Below the pieces are notes generated by a model. The model had not been told where the DNA came from. It made no database searches and saw only the letters and a list, made by a program, of their open reading frames with translations. A DNA stretch of 64,000 nucleotides from Natrialba magadii ATCC 43099 (GTDB lineage Archaea > Halobacteriota > Halobacteria > Halobacteriales > Natrialbaceae): contig NC_013922.1 in assembly GCF_000025625.1 (NCBI RefSeq), positions 310,001 to 374,000 on the forward strand. The letters run 5' to 3'. The first letter of the stretch is position 1. Each line of letters begins with the position of its first letter. The position numbers and the translations under genes were made by a program. Shown here piece after piece: positions 9,122-19,809 of this stretch.

Positions 9122-9623
9122 GGTCAGGGTCGCGGTCAGGCTGGATACGTCCCCTCGTCCCCTCGATCGTCGCCGTTGCGAGGACGTGGCCGTCCATCGC
9201 GGACTCGAGGTCGGCGGCGGTGGCTTCTGTATCGAGGTCGGTTCCGAGTTCCGTCTCGAGTGCGAACAGTCGGAACCGATAGGTGTGTTCCCGATCTGAT
9301 GGGCTCGGACCGCCATAGCCGCGCTCGCCGAAATCGTTGGTTCCTGCGCGGGCACCTGCCGTCTCGGGGTCCCAGCCTTCGGGGATCGGTTGCTGCTCCG
9401 GCGGGATATTCCAGACGATCCAGTGGTCCCAGATCTTTCCGGCTGGTTCGACCGCGTCCAGGTCGTCCACGACGAGTGCGAGCGAGGCGGCTCCGTCTGG
9501 AACGCCGTCGAACTCGAGTGGTGGGTTGACGTTTGCGTTGCGGTAGCCGTACTGGTCGGGAATGCGGTCGCCGTCGGCGAACGCGGAACTCCTGATCGTG
9601 TGTGTTCGCGAGTGTGTTGGCAT
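8961..9623 (-). CDS. PEBP / YbhB-YbcL family protein with a frameshifted C-terminus
   Basis: A phosphatidylethanolamine-binding-like protein. The start MPTHSRTHTIRSSAF, the ligand-site strand NVNPPLEFDGVPDG, the DDLDA motif and the IWDHWIVWNIPP motif are typical. The expected end (ATATIEGTYPA then stop at 9136) is destroyed by a perfect 8-bp tandem duplication, GTCCCCTC at 9149-9156 and 9157-9164. Removing one copy restores the normal C-terminus. As it stands the frame continues to 8961 with an Arg-rich tail lying antisense to the 3' end of nucS. It may be a real mutation or an assembly error. Confidence 0.85.
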   Translation of the reverse strand: MPTHSRTHTIRSSAFADGDRIPDQYGYRNANVNPPLEFDGVPDGAASLALVVDDLDAVEPAGKIWDHWIVWNIPPEQQPIPEGWDPETAGARAGTNDFGERGYGGPSPSDREHTYRFRLFALETELGTDLDTEATAADLESAMDGHVLATATIEGTRGRIQPDRDPDPTRRSAPARRTRVRALPAAAVRARSPTERRESRARLRPRGGRARVRRRSDGVG

Positions 9624-9911
9624 TTGGTTGGCCTCCGTTCTCCGTTCTCCGTTTTCTGCCTACGATCCGTTGTGGGCGACAAACTGCATGCTGCAGGCAA
9701 CGAGCGACACGAAATCGTTCGACGAGACACTGGGAGAAGGTTTCAGTGCCAGCGGCGGAGTCTGTGCTCTGTCACTGCCGTGTAGAGTTCTCCCGCCCAC
9801 AGTCCTCGGTTCGAAACATGGGTTGGACGAGTGGCGCACCTCCGCGAAGGCAACGGACACACTGCTACTCACGTTCCCGGCCCCGGCGGCGAGCGGTGGT
9901 CTGCTGCTCGG

Positions 9912-12665
9912 CTACGACTCCTCCTCGAGGAGTCGTTGCAGTCGGTCGAGTTCGGTGAGCGCCTCGACGGGAGTCATGTGCCCGACGTTGAGGTCGCGGA
10001 GTGCAGCGGCGACGCTGTCGGGGACTGGGTCTGACTCCGTCGACTCGAGTTCGCTGGTGCCGCCGTCGGCTGTCGGCTCCGTTTCGGCTGTGGTCTCCGC
10101 GGCAGCGTTGGCGTCGACCAGTTCTCGCGACCGGTCGACGACAGCCTCGGGAACGCCTGCTGCGGTCGCGACTTCGACACCGTAGGAGCCGGTGGCTGCG
10201 CCGGGTTCGATCTCGTGGTGGAAGACGACCTCGCCGTCCGTCTGTTCCACCTCGAAGTGGAGCGTGAACGCGTTCGGGAGTTCCTCGGCGAGTTCAGTCA
10301 GCGGATGGTGGTGGGTCGCAAAGAGCGTCGTCGCGCCGACCGCGTCGTGGAGGTGTTCGGTAATGGCCTGCGCGATGGCGAGGCCGTCCGCGGTCGACGT
10401 TCCTCGACCGACCTCGTCCAGCAGGACGAGCGAGCGCTCGTCAGCGTCCCGAAGGATGGTCGCGAGTTCGTCCATCTCGACCATGAACGTCGAGCGCCCG
10501 CCGGCGATATCGTCGCTCGCGCCGACGCGGGTAAAGACCCGCTCGACGGGCGTGAGCCGTGCCGACTCCGCAGGGACGAAGCTACCGACCTGTGCGAGCA
10601 GGACGAGCTGGGCGACCTGACGCATGTAGGTCGACTTTCCGGACATGTTGGGGCCCGTGATCACCGCCAGGCGCTGCTCCGAATCGAACTGTGCGCCGTT
10701 CGGGACGAACGACTCCTGGGTGCGCTCGACGACAGGGTGGCGGCCACCCGTGATGTCGATCTGCACTCCGCCGTCGATGTGGTCTGCGTCTGGGTCGAGA
10801 ATCTCGGGCCGGCAGTAGTCGTACTGGGCTGCGACGGTCGCAAGCGAGACGAGCGCGTCGAGCGTCGCGAGCGCGTCGGCCAGCCCCTGCACACGTTCGA
10901 CTTCGTCGCCGATGTCACTGCGAACCGCACAGAAGAGTTCGTACTCGCGTTCGTCCGCGCGCTCTTCCGCGCCGACGATTTCGTCCTCGCGTTCCTTGAG
11001 TTCCGGCGTGACGAACCGCTCCGAGTTCTTCAGCGTCTGGCGGCGCTGGTAGTTCTCCGGTACGGCGTCGAGATTGGGGTTCGTCACCTCGATATAGTAG
11101 CCGTGGACGGAGTTGTAGCCGACCTTCAGCGAATCGATACCGGTTCGCTCGCGCTCCCGGGCTTCCAGATCGTCGATCCACTGCTTGCCGTCCCGCGCAG
11201 TTCCGCGGAGGTCGTCCAGATCGGAATCGTACCCCTCGGCGATGATACCGCCCTCGGTAATCTCGATCGGCGGATCCGTGACGACGGCGTCGTCGATCAG
11301 CTCCCGCACGTCGGCGAGCGGGTCGAGATCCTCGTGGAGGTCGCGCAGGCGGTCGCAGTCCGCGTCAGCCAGTTGGGATCGTATCTCGGGCACGACAGCG
11401 AGCGTGTCCCGAAGCGAGCGCAGATCCCGCGCGTTCGCTCGCTCACGGGAGATGCGCCCAATCAGACGCTCCAGATCGTACACGTCGCGCAACAACTCGT
11501 GGCAGTGCTCGCGCGTCTGAACTGACCCCGTGAGCTCTTCTACCGCGTCGAGGCGCGCCTCGATTCGGTGGGACTCGAGTAGCGGCCGGCGAAGCCAGTC
11601 ACGAAGCGTCCGACCGCCCAGGGCACAGGCGGTCTCGTCGAGGACGCCGACGAGCGTCGCGTCGTCGCGGCCGTTGACGGCGCGGGGCTCGAACAGTTCG
11701 AGACTGCGCAGCGCGACGGCGTCGAGCAGGAGGTACTCCCGGGGATCGTAGCGGGTGAGATGCGTGAGGTACTCGAGTCGGTCGGTCTCGCCGATCTTGT
11801 GGGAACGCCCGGCTTTGCTGGTGTCGTCGCTCTCGCCATCCCTCTCCTCATCCCCATTCCCATCCCCTTTCTCGCCCTCGTGCTCGCCGCCGCGAGCGTA
11901 CTCGGCGTAGGCGAGCAACGCGCCGCAGGCTCGAATTTCGGCGTCGCTCGCGAGCAGCGCGTCTGGCTCACCGAAGTATTCGGAAAGGATCGATGCGGAG
12001 CGCTCGCGGTCGAAAACGTGCTCGTCGAACGGCGTCACCATGCAGTCGTCTGGGAGTACGTCAGCGGGTGCGTTCGGGCCGACGACGGCTTCGGCGGGTG
12101 CGAAGCGACTCACTTCGTCCGCGACCGCCTCGTTGGCGGCGGAACTCGTCGCCAGAAAGTCGCCCGTCGAGACGTCGAGGAGAGCGAGGGCGAGTTCGTC
12201 ATCTGCGGGTCGCGTGTCGATGCCGCGGCCGCGAGCGACGGCCGCGACGAAGTTGTTGTCGTCGCTCGCGAGGAGTTCGTCCTCGGTGAGTGTGCCGGGT
12301 GTGATGACGCGAGTGACGGCGCGTTCGACGACCCCCGAGGTTTCGCCGGGCTCTTCGACCTGGTCCGCGACGGCGACGCGGTAGCCGGCCTCCAGCAGGT
12401 CCTCGATGTATGATTCGGCGTTGTCGATCGGAATGCCGGCCATCGGATACTCGCCGGTGCTGTCCTCGCGGCTAGTCAGGGCGATCTCGAGGAGGCGAGC
12501 GCTGCGCTCGGCGGCACCGCAGAAGGTCTCGTAGAAGTCACCGACCTGAAAGAGGACGATCGCGTCGTCGTAGCGGGCACAGAGGTCGTGGTACTGACGC
12601 ATCATTGGCGTCAGCTCGTCGCGTTTCTCGGCCATCGCGTCAGGCGGGCCAAGCGCCGGGTCCAT
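9912..12665 (-). CDS. mutS: DNA mismatch repair protein MutS (MutS1)
   Basis: A 917-residue MutS1. Domain I holds the mismatch-reading Phe-X-Glu motif in VGDFYETF. The ATPase domain has Walker [12 protein letters not shown], Walker [13 protein letters not shown] and the signature helix-turn-helix near the C-terminus. An acidic haloarchaeal insert (near [18 protein letters not shown]) sits in the connector region. It recognises mismatches and normally hands over to MutL; no mutL lies next to it in this window. The C-terminal 50 residues before the helix are low-complexity. Confidence 0.95.
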   Translation of the reverse strand: MDPALGPPDAMAEKRDELTPMMRQYHDLCARYDDAIVLFQVGDFYETFCGAAERSARLLEIALTSREDSTGEYPMAGIPIDNAESYIEDLLEAGYRVAVADQVEEPGETSGVVERAVTRVITPGTLTEDELLASDDNNFVAAVARGRGIDTRPADDELALALLDVSTGDFLATSSAANEAVADEVSRFAPAEAVVGPNAPADVLPDDCMVTPFDEHVFDRERSASILSEYFGEPDALLASDAEIRACGALLAYAEYARGGEHEGEKGDGNGDEERDGESDDTSKAGRSHKIGETDRLEYLTHLTRYDPREYLLLDAVALRSLELFEPRAVNGRDDATLVGVLDETACALGGRTLRDWLRRPLLESHRIEARLDAVEELTGSVQTREHCHELLRDVYDLERLIGRISRERANARDLRSLRDTLAVVPEIRSQLADADCDRLRDLHEDLDPLADVRELIDDAVVTDPPIEITEGGIIAEGYDSDLDDLRGTARDGKQWIDDLEARERERTGIDSLKVGYNSVHGYYIEVTNPNLDAVPENYQRRQTLKNSERFVTPELKEREDEIVGAEERADEREYELFCAVRSDIGDEVERVQGLADALATLDALVSLATVAAQYDYCRPEILDPDADHIDGGVQIDITGGRHPVVERTQESFVPNGAQFDSEQRLAVITGPNMSGKSTYMRQVAQLVLLAQVGSFVPAESARLTPVERVFTRVGASDDIAGGRSTFMVEMDELATILRDADERSLVLLDEVGRGTSTADGLAIAQAITEHLHDAVGATTLFATHHHPLTELAEELPNAFTLHFEVEQTDGEVVFHHEIEPGAATGSYGVEVATAAGVPEAVVDRSRELVDANAAAETTAETEPTADGGTSELESTESDPVPDSVAAALRDLNVGHMTPVEALTELDRLQRLLEEES

Positions 12666-12712
12666 ACAGTGTGGTCGGCCGCCGGACGCTGAAATAGCTT
12701 GCTGGACGGGGC

Positions 12713-12812
12713 GACGGTAGGTTGGGTTGGGGTGGAGGTGGAGTGGAGTGGAGTGGGGCGGGGTAGAGTGGAGTAAAGGTTGGGTAGGTGTGGGGTAGGT
12801 GTGGGGTCGGGT
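12713..12812 (+). repeat. G-rich low-complexity tract upstream of mutS
   Basis: About 100 bp of almost pure purine/T sequence on the + strand, made of GGGTTGGGG, repeated GGAGT and GGTGTGGGG units. It occupies the gap between the CHY gene and the start of mutS. It has many G-runs able to form G-quadruplexes. No ORF is evident. Confidence 0.6.
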
Positions 12813-12824
12813 GAGAACGAACAG

Positions 12825-13157
12825 TCACTCGCCGTCCGTCTCGAAGTAGAGCTCCGCGTGCGCCGCACAGCCCGGGTTGAACGGCGCGTCGCAGTTCGGA
12901 CACTCGTACGCACAGTCGAGGTAGTCGGGAACCGTCAACGTGGTATCGCAGACGCCACAGCGGACGGACGGTTCGTCGAACTGGTGTTCGGGCCAGGGAA
13001 CTGCTTCGTGGTCTGTCACGGCGTCGTGGCACTGAAAACAGGGGTAGTAGGCGTCACAGCAGGCAAAGCGAAACGCGACGACGTCCAGTTCGCTGTCGTA
13101 GTGGTCACACCGCGTGTCGGGGCCGACATCGACGCCGCGGATGGGGCGGAGAGACAC
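12825..13157 (-). CDS. CHY zinc-finger protein
   Basis: 110 residues packed with metal ligands: CDHY at 18-21, FACCDAYYPCFQCHDAV, then C-x2-C pairs (CGVCD, CPNCD). This is the CHY-type zinc-finger domain, which binds several zinc ions. The cellular role in archaea is not known. It is a single-gene unit transcribed in the same direction as gvpO, whose 3' end lies just upstream. Confidence 0.85.
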   Translation of the reverse strand: MSLRPIRGVDVGPDTRCDHYDSELDVVAFRFACCDAYYPCFQCHDAVTDHEAVPWPEHQFDEPSVRCGVCDTTLTVPDYLDCAYECPNCDAPFNPGCAAHAELYFETDGE

Positions 13158-13277
13158 GACTCTAGCCGAGCGAATGCGTGAGTCCCACTTCGAGATTTCG
13201 GATCGTGGATCCCGGGTTTTGGTTACGGTTGCGAGTTCTGATCTTGAGGTTCCGATCTGCGATCTCCGAACTCTGAT

Positions 13278-13940
13278 CTACTCGAACGCGGTCGTATCGC
13301 CGCGGCGATACCTGTCGAGCCGTCGGTACCCCTGGACGACGCCGTCCGTGTCGAGATCGATCTCGTACCGGCCGAGCACGTCCTGTGTGTCCGGGATCGA
13401 CGAGCGCTCGACGACCTCGACGACGGCACACCAGCCCTCGTCGGTTGGCGAGATTTCGCTGACGCCGTCGAACTCGTGGCCGATGAGTTCGCCGGCCGTC
13501 GAGACGACGGTTCGGCGGATCGCGAGTACGCCTTCGATCTGGTCGGAATCGACCTCTGATTCAATCTCGATGTCGACGTCGTCGGTGTCGACGTCGCCGG
13601 GGTCCGTCGTTTCGTTGCTTGCCATGTGGGTTTCTTCGTCTGTCTGGTCGGTGTCTGATTGGTCGGCTTCTTGCTCTTGGTCCGCTTCCTGCTCCTCGCC
13701 TTGCTCTTGGTCCGCTTCTTGTTCCTCCCCTTGCTCCTGTGCTTCCCCATCTCCATCCCCGTTTTCACCATCCTGTTCCTCGGACTCGTCCGTCTCGTCG
13801 TCGGACTCACTCACTGTTTGATCATCCTCGTCGTGTTGAAAACAAAAGCCGTCTTCCTGGGCAGGCCGCGAGCAGCGCTCGCCGTCGGCGGTGAGCGCCT
13901 TACACTGTGTCGTCGCATCCGCTGTGTCTGCGTTTGCCAT
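13278..13940 (-). CDS. gvpO: Gas vesicle protein GvpO, long form
   Basis: Last gene of the leftward gvpA-N-O arm, 4 nt after gvpN. The C-terminal ~90 residues (VLAIRRTVVSTAGELIGHEF onward) are the GvpO domain. The N-terminus carries a Cys/His cluster (CKAL-x5-RC...GFCFQH) that looks like a small zinc motif, followed by a ~70-residue Glu/Gln/Asp repeat tract made of EQEADQ units. At 220 residues it is clearly longer than the GvpO of the well-studied clusters, mostly because of this linker. GvpO is needed for gas-vesicle production, probably at the level of expression. Confidence 0.85.
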   Translation of the reverse strand: MANADTADATTQCKALTADGERCSRPAQEDGFCFQHDEDDQTVSESDDETDESEEQDGENGDGDGEAQEQGEEQEADQEQGEEQEADQEQEADQSDTDQTDEETHMASNETTDPGDVDTDDVDIEIESEVDSDQIEGVLAIRRTVVSTAGELIGHEFDGVSEISPTDEGWCAVVEVVERSSIPDTQDVLGRYEIDLDTDGVVQGYRRLDRYRRGDTTAFE

Positions 13941-13944
13941 ACTC

Positions 13945-15066
13945 TCAGTCCCGAAGTACCTCGCTAATCTGACTGTGCAGGGCGGCCATCCCATCGATTT
14001 CCGTCTCTGCTCCAGCGACTTTCGGGCCGAGCACATCCGTCAACACGTCTGCGAGCAGGTCGTCATCGCCGTCGACCTGTACCCGACCGCCGTCTGCCCG
14101 CTCGGGTGCAGCCTCGTCACCATTCCAGTCGTCGAACACCGAGATCCCCTTCGCGGCCGTAATCGCTGTCCGCGTCCCGACGACGACCGGGAGTTCCTCG
14201 CGCAGCGTCCGGGTCGCGTCGACGACCGTTTCGATCGCTTCGTCGGAAACGGCCACGTGCGACCGCACGATTTCGCGCTCGGTCTCTGCGTCGTAGTAGT
14301 CGACGTGCACGCCGACCATCCGGTCGAGCAGTGCATCCTGTTGCTGGTGGACACCCGCGTACTCCACGTCGTTCGACGTGAAGATCACGCGGAACTCCGG
14401 ATGCACGTCGATCGACCTATTGGCCCCGTGCTTGCCCGGCCGCTCGAGTACACCTTCCTCGAGGACGGAGAGCAAGACGTTGTGGGCGGCGGGGTCGCTC
14501 CGGGAGAACTCGTTGTAGACGAGCGTTGCGCCCTCTCGGACCGCGACGGAGAGCGGGTTGTCGACCCAGCGGTCGCGGACGATCTGTGTCTTCTTGCTGA
14601 CGCCGCTGACGTACTCGTCGCGCTCCTCGTAGCGTTCGCCGCCGCTGTAGCCGCCGACGAGCGCGCTCGTGTCGACCGCCTCGTCGCCGTTGCAGAGGAC
14701 GACCGGGCGGCCGCGCGTTGCAGCCGCTGCCAGTGCGAGTGCCGTCTTACCAGCGCCGGTCGGGCCGATCAGGTGAACCGGCTGATCGGCAGCGAGCCAC
14801 CCGGTGATCCGGTCGCGAACGGCAGCGACGGCGTCGGTTTCGACGAAGGGGTCCGGTGCAGCGTCGGCGGGGTCTATGAGGTGGTCATCTCCGCTCTCGG
14901 TTGCGATGTGAGAGCCCCTCGATTTGCTGGCTGTTTCGCTCTTTGTCTTCGTCTGCGATGCCGATCGAGCCAGCTTCTTTCGGGCCTTGAGGCGCTTCTT
15001 CGCCTCCCGGTCACCGCGAATCTTTCTGCCACGGACTTTGCGCTTGCGCGAGGTGTCCTCGGCCAT
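13945..15066 (-). CDS. gvpN: Gas vesicle protein GvpN (AAA+ ATPase)
   Basis: 373 residues. Walker A is GPTGAGKTAL. The Walker B region LVYNEFSRSDPA has Asn-Glu in place of Asp-Glu, and the later IFTSNDVEYAG segment matches MoxR-type AAA+ proteins. The first ~60 residues are a strongly basic Lys/Arg extension. Family knowledge: GvpN enables gas vesicles to grow beyond the small bicone stage. It starts 6 nt after gvpA, where gvpC would sit in other haloarchaea; no gvpC is present. Confidence 0.92.
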   Translation of the reverse strand: MAEDTSRKRKVRGRKIRGDREAKKRLKARKKLARSASQTKTKSETASKSRGSHIATESGDDHLIDPADAAPDPFVETDAVAAVRDRITGWLAADQPVHLIGPTGAGKTALALAAAATRGRPVVLCNGDEAVDTSALVGGYSGGERYEERDEYVSGVSKKTQIVRDRWVDNPLSVAVREGATLVYNEFSRSDPAAHNVLLSVLEEGVLERPGKHGANRSIDVHPEFRVIFTSNDVEYAGVHQQQDALLDRMVGVHVDYYDAETEREIVRSHVAVSDEAIETVVDATRTLREELPVVVGTRTAITAAKGISVFDDWNGDEAAPERADGGRVQVDGDDDLLADVLTDVLGPKVAGAETEIDGMAALHSQISEVLRD

Positions 15067-15072
15067 CGTGAG

Positions 15073-15360
15073 TTATTCGGTGGCCGATTTCGGTGAGGAT
15101 TCGGGCCGCGGCTCGACCTCGAGTTCTTCCAGATCTTCGAGGTCGCCCTCCGCGGTCGCTTGCTCAATTTTTGCGATCTCCTCCGCATAGTGGAGGAACG
15201 TGTCGACGGAGGCGACGACGACGCGAGCCTCGACGGTGAGGAGTTCGATCCCAACGACTGAGACGCGCGCCCAGATGTCGATGACGACACCTTTGTCAAG
15301 TACGCGGTCCAGTACCTCCGCGAGACTCGATGAGTCGGGCCGTCGTTGTGGTTGTGCCAT
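15073..15360 (-). CDS. gvpA: Major gas vesicle shell protein GvpA
   Basis: A 95-residue GvpA beginning [20 protein letters not shown], with the shell-forming core [20 protein letters not shown] and [20 protein letters not shown]. The C-terminal tail is acidic and somewhat longer than the usual ~76-80 residues. It polymerises to form the gas-permeable wall. It is the first gene of the leftward arm and should have the strongest promoter, in the divergent region upstream. I saw no clear match to a GvpE-type activator box there. Confidence 0.96.
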   Translation of the reverse strand: MAQPQRRPDSSSLAEVLDRVLDKGVVIDIWARVSVVGIELLTVEARVVVASVDTFLHYAEEIAKIEQATAEGDLEDLEELEVEPRPESSPKSATE

Positions 15361-15856
15361 TGCGAGTCGCGATTCACTCCGGTTTCGTAACACGACTTCC
15401 GTTGCGACTGCAAGCCGGTCGCCGCCAACGAGCGGTCGCAAATCGGTATTGCTGGTCGGGCTGCGTCTGCAAGCAGTACGATAAGGCACGGGGCTGTGGA
15501 ACACCTCGTGACGATTGCGTTTCACGACTGTGGGACAGGATCACTGCGGGTAGACGCCGAGGGGTCGACCTGTCGTGACCGTGCCCCTGGCCAGATGCGC
15601 CCCCTCTCATGACCGATACACGATTCAGCCGTTTCAGTTGCACGCGGGCCGTGTCCGTGTCCGTGTCCGTGCTCGCAGTGGTGGAGAACGCCGACTGTAC
15701 CCGGACCCGGATTCGGACCCAGACACAGACCCTGGCACAAAATCTGACCCAGACTCTGGCACAAACCCTGACCCAGACCCTGGCACAGACCCTGGCCCAC
15801 ACACAGACCTCCCGTTCGTCCCACTCCCCTCGTCCACTACGGAGCGTGACTACCAA
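15361..15856. promoter_or_regulatory. Divergent gvpA / gvpF control region
   Basis: About 500 bp separate the two oppositely directed gvp arms. The gvpA-proximal 200 bp show no recognisable gene. The gvpF-proximal part (about 15695-15815) is an imperfect 24-bp-period repeat of the type CAGACCCTGGCACAAACCCT. The repeat is open in the gvpF frame and would read PDPDPGT. The regulator genes gvpD and gvpE, which often sit between these arms, are absent. Confidence 0.6.
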
Positions 15857-16492
15857 ATGAGCAACAGTAACCGATACGTCTACGGTATCGTCAACAGCGG
15901 CGACATCGAGTTCGAAACCGACGCCGTCGCCGGCGCAGACCGCGTCTACACCGTCTCCCATCGCCGGCTCGGTGCCGTCGTCTCGAACATCGACACCACC
16001 GACCCCGAGGAGACCGATGAGGACGCCAAACGCCACGACGACGTGCTGCGCGAGATCATGGACTACGACGGCGGCCGAACCATCGTTCCGATGCAGTTCG
16101 GGATGGCCTTCGAAAGCGACCGCGCCCTCAAGAACGTCCTTCGCGGCGCACGGCCTGCCTTCCGTCGCGCTATGAACGACATCGAAGGGCGCGTCGAACT
16201 CGGCCTCAAACTCGTCACGCAGGAAGACGCCTCGGTCGACCCCGACGAAATCGAGGCCGCCGTCGAAGACGAACTCGGCCCGCTCGCCGCACAGACTGTT
16301 CCAAACGGCCAGTTCAGTGACCGCCTCGTCCTGAACAAGTCTTACCTCGTCGACGAGGACGACCGACCAGCGTTCGACGACGGCGTCGCCCGCCTCGAGG
16401 ACACCTACGGCGACGACCTGCTGGTCCAGTACACCGGCCCCTTCGCGCCGTACAGCTTCGTCGACGTGGAAATCGGGGCCCAATCTCGGTGA
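15857..16492 (+). CDS. gvpF: Gas vesicle protein GvpF
   Basis: A 211-residue GvpF/GvpL family protein. The start MSNSNRYVYGIVNSGD is typical, as are VPMQFGMAF and the C-terminal GPFAPYSFVDVEI. GvpF is a minor gas-vesicle protein that binds GvpA and probably keeps it soluble before assembly. It heads the rightward gvpF-M operon. The same frame is open ~280 nt further upstream through the PDPDPGT repeat, but the conserved protein begins at 15857. Confidence 0.93.
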   Translation: MSNSNRYVYGIVNSGDIEFETDAVAGADRVYTVSHRRLGAVVSNIDTTDPEETDEDAKRHDDVLREIMDYDGGRTIVPMQFGMAFESDRALKNVLRGARPAFRRAMNDIEGRVELGLKLVTQEDASVDPDEIEAAVEDELGPLAAQTVPNGQFSDRLVLNKSYLVDEDDRPAFDDGVARLEDTYGDDLLVQYTGPFAPYSFVDVEIGAQSR

Positions 16493-16497
16493 CCACC

Positions 16498-16751
16498 ATG
16501 TTCATTCTCGACGACCTTCTGTTCCGGCCGTTCGTGGGCATCATCGACGCGCTACACTCGCTCGCACTCGAGGAACTCTACGACGTGGAGGCACTCGAGG
16601 ACGAGCGCAAGGAGAACCAGTTGCTGTACGAGCTCGGCGAACGCTCGGAGGAGGAGTATCTCGAGCGAAAGGAAGTGATCGAGGAGGAACTCGAGATTGC
16701 CCGCGAGGTTCACGAGCAACTCGGGAGCGGTCGTGTCGAGGTGAAGCGCTG

Positions 16752-16752
<1 letters not shown>
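16498..16752 (+). CDS. gvpG: Gas vesicle protein GvpG
   Basis: An 84-residue helical protein starting MFILDDLLFRPFVG, the normal GvpG N-terminus. The rest is a charged coiled-coil-like helix (ERSEEEYLERKEVIEEELEI). It is a minor accessory protein of assembly. It starts 5 nt after gvpF and its stop overlaps the gvpH start (TGATG). Confidence 0.92.
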
Positions 16753-17680
<928 letters not shown>

Positions 17681-17684
<4 letters not shown>

Positions 17685-18709
17685 GCGACGATTCGGCAGC
17701 CGAGTCGGGCGATGCCAACCTCGGTGACCTCGTCACTGATGCGGAGGGAGCACTCGAGTCACTCGAGACGTTTAGCGAGCAGGACGACTTCGACCTCGCT
17801 GCCCTCGACGACGACACGCTCTCCGACCTCTCACAGAATCTCGATACGCTCGCCGAACTGGCGACCGAACTCGAGTCCGTCCTCGAGATGATCGACCTGT
17901 CGGAGCTCCCGGAGGCAGTCGACGCGGACGAGGTCGTCGGGGCAATCGAAGCGGAGGAGGTTCCGTCCGCGATAGCCGAGGATGAGACGGGTGTGTCCGA
18001 CGTGATCGATTTCGGCGACCTCTTTCGGGCGATCGACTTGCTCGACGCCTGGGATGCAACCGACCTCGGTAGTCTCTGGGAGGCGAAACGCGATATCGAG
18101 GAGACGACGGAGAAGCTGACGGGTGACGACGGAGGCGAGGATGGGGATGGGGGCGGAATCACAGAGACCCTCATCGGCGATGACGATGGTGATGACGACG
18201 ACCTCATCGAAACGGACCTCGACGGCGACATGCTCGAGACCGACGCCGACCCCACCGAACTGCTCGGCGACATCGACGTGATGGAGGATCCCGAGGCCTA
18301 CCAGGTGGCGATCCAGCAGACGGCGATGGAGGGGATCGACAGCTTTCGCGCGGCGTTACTCGAGACGCACGCCAAATTCTCCCGGGTTCACGAGTTCAAC
18401 CGGGAGAAGATGCGCCGCCAGGATACGAGTGCCAACTCGCGCAATCCGACGGCGGCGTCGACGATGCCGACGGAGCGAGCGGACGTTGCGAGCGGCGTCA
18501 AGCACTCGACAGTGCCACAGCAGGTCAAGCTCTCGACGGCCCCGAGCCGGAAGCGAATCTACGGCAAGCGCTTCGAGCGCGAACGGAAGAAGCGCCGCAA
18601 CGATGTCGCTCCCGACGAGGCCGAGGACGAACAGGCGGCCGAACAGCCGGAGGAGCGGCGCGCGAGTGCCGATGCCGGAAACGGAAACGCCGACGGAGGT
18701 GCGAACTGA
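17681..18709 (+). CDS. gvpI: Acidic protein in the gvpI position (probable GvpI-type protein)
   Basis: 342 residues, overlapping gvpH by 4 nt (ATGA). The first ~200 residues are extremely acidic and helical (LESLETFSEQDDFDLAALDD). The C-terminal part turns basic, VPQQVKLSTAPSRKRIYGKR then FERERKKRR. Position between gvpH and gvpJ argues for gvpI, whose product is small and basic in other haloarchaea, so only the C-terminal part would correspond. The symbol rests on gene order; I cannot confirm homology by eye. Confidence 0.55.
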
Positions 18710-19020
18710 TGGCTGTTCGAGCGCAACGATCGGTCTTCTGGACGCGCCGTGTCGCCACTGCCGCTACAGTACCAGTATCCAGTATGAGTTACACCAGTCC
18801 TGAATCAGCGACGACGCGCCGCCGCAGCCGAACCGCTCGCCAGACACCACGGACGTGCCAGACGTGCCAGACGAAGCACCAACGGAACAGGGACTCGAGT
18901 ACGCCGTCCAACTCGAACTCGAACTCGAACTCCAATTTCAATTCCAACTCCAACTCGAGTGCCACTCCGTTGCCGATGCCAAGCACACACCCAGCACGAG
19001 GTGGTCCCAATGCCGGATAG
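18709..19020 (+). CDS. Doubtful small Arg/Ser/Asn-rich ORF between gvpI and gvpJ
   Basis: The ORF starts in a TGATG overlap with the preceding stop and ends inside the gvpJ start, so translational coupling is possible. The product is basic (RRVATAATV, RRRSRTARQ) with an (Asn-Ser)n tract from a hexanucleotide repeat at ~18903-18960. Codon use is atypical, and a second frame (DEAPTEQGLEYAVQLELELE) looks about as coding-like. It may be a decayed or frameshifted part of gvpI. Confidence 0.3.
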   Translation: MAVRAQRSVFWTRRVATAATVPVSSMSYTSPESATTRRRSRTARQTPRTCQTCQTKHQRNRDSSTPSNSNSNSNSNFNSNSNSSATPLPMPSTHPARGGPNAG

Positions 19021-19468
19021 TTTCCAGCCGAGTCGCCAGCAGAGCGACCTCGCAGATATCGTCGAGATGCTGCTGGACAAGGGCATCGTCATCAACGCCG
19101 ATATCGCCGTCTCGATCGGCGACACGCAGTTACTCGGCATCCAGCTTCGGGCTGCTATCGCCTCCTTCGAGACGGCGGCGAAGTACGGACTCGAGTTCCC
19201 CGAAGGGACGGACATGCAGCGGGTCGCCGAAGCGGCGGGCGATCCAGAGCTCGCCGAGATGGAGCGACCGAAGCCGGCGATCGATCCGACGCGAGGGGTG
19301 AACGTGACGGCGGCTGACGACGGTGACGAGGACAGTGATGATGACGACGATAGCGAGGCCGGTGGGAATGGTGACGACGATGATGGTCACGATGATGAAA
19401 GCGACGAAGAGACAGCACAGAACGCCACTAACAACGAGACCGCGGCCAACACGGAGGGTAAAGAATGA
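19010..19468 (+). CDS. gvpJ: Gas vesicle protein GvpJ
   Basis: 152 residues. The first ~80 are a GvpA-like core ([39 protein letters not shown]), as in GvpJ. The C-terminal half is an Asp/Glu/Gly/Asn low-complexity tail, longer than usual. GvpJ is a minor, GvpA-related structural or nucleation component. The start at 19010 matches the conserved N-terminus. Its stop overlaps gvpK (ATGA). Confidence 0.92.
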   Translation: MPDSFQPSRQQSDLADIVEMLLDKGIVINADIAVSIGDTQLLGIQLRAAIASFETAAKYGLEFPEGTDMQRVAEAAGDPELAEMERPKPAIDPTRGVNVTAADDGDEDSDDDDDSEAGGNGDDDDGHDDESDEETAQNATNNETAANTEGKE

Positions 19469-19809
19469 CCACGATCGACGTCGGCGACGGCGACGACGCC
19501 CGCAAGGGACTGATCACCCTCGTCATCACCGTTGTCGAACTCCTGATCGACGCACTCGAGCGCGAGGCCGTCCGACGCATGGAGTCTGGCAACCTCTCGG
19601 ACGAGGAGATCGACCGTCTCGGCCGCCAACTCGCCACAATCGAGGCCGAGATCGAGCAGCTCAAAGCAGACGAAGGGATCGAAGACGGCGTCGACGACCT
19701 GCGCGGTGATCTGGACGGTCTCGTCACGGACGCGATCGAACAGTTCAACGCCGACGCACCGTCCCATCGCAAACCCGGCTACTCGGTTCTTGGAGGTGAC
19801 GAGCAGTGA
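19465..19809 (+). CDS. gvpK: Gas vesicle protein GvpK
   Basis: 114 residues. The [20 protein letters not shown] segment and the coiled-coil [20 protein letters not shown] are characteristic of GvpK. It is an accessory protein required for gas-vesicle formation in several species. It overlaps gvpJ and gvpL by 4 nt each, so translation is probably coupled. Confidence 0.93.
   Translation: MTTIDVGDGDDARKGLITLVITVVELLIDALEREAVRRMESGNLSDEEIDRLGRQLATIEAEIEQLKADEGIEDGVDDLRGDLDGLVTDAIEQFNADAPSHRKPGYSVLGGDEQ

Noticed and set aside
10215-11525. 436-codon open frame on the + strand
   Set aside because: It is the reverse strand of mutS and has no domain.
13891-15096. 401-codon open frame on the + strand
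   Set aside because: It lies opposite gvpN, whose AAA+ motifs are clear.
15374-16483. 369-codon open frame on the minus strand across the gvp divergent region
   Set aside because: It reads through the 24-bp repeat (giving VWVRVCARV-like nonsense) and is antisense to gvpF.
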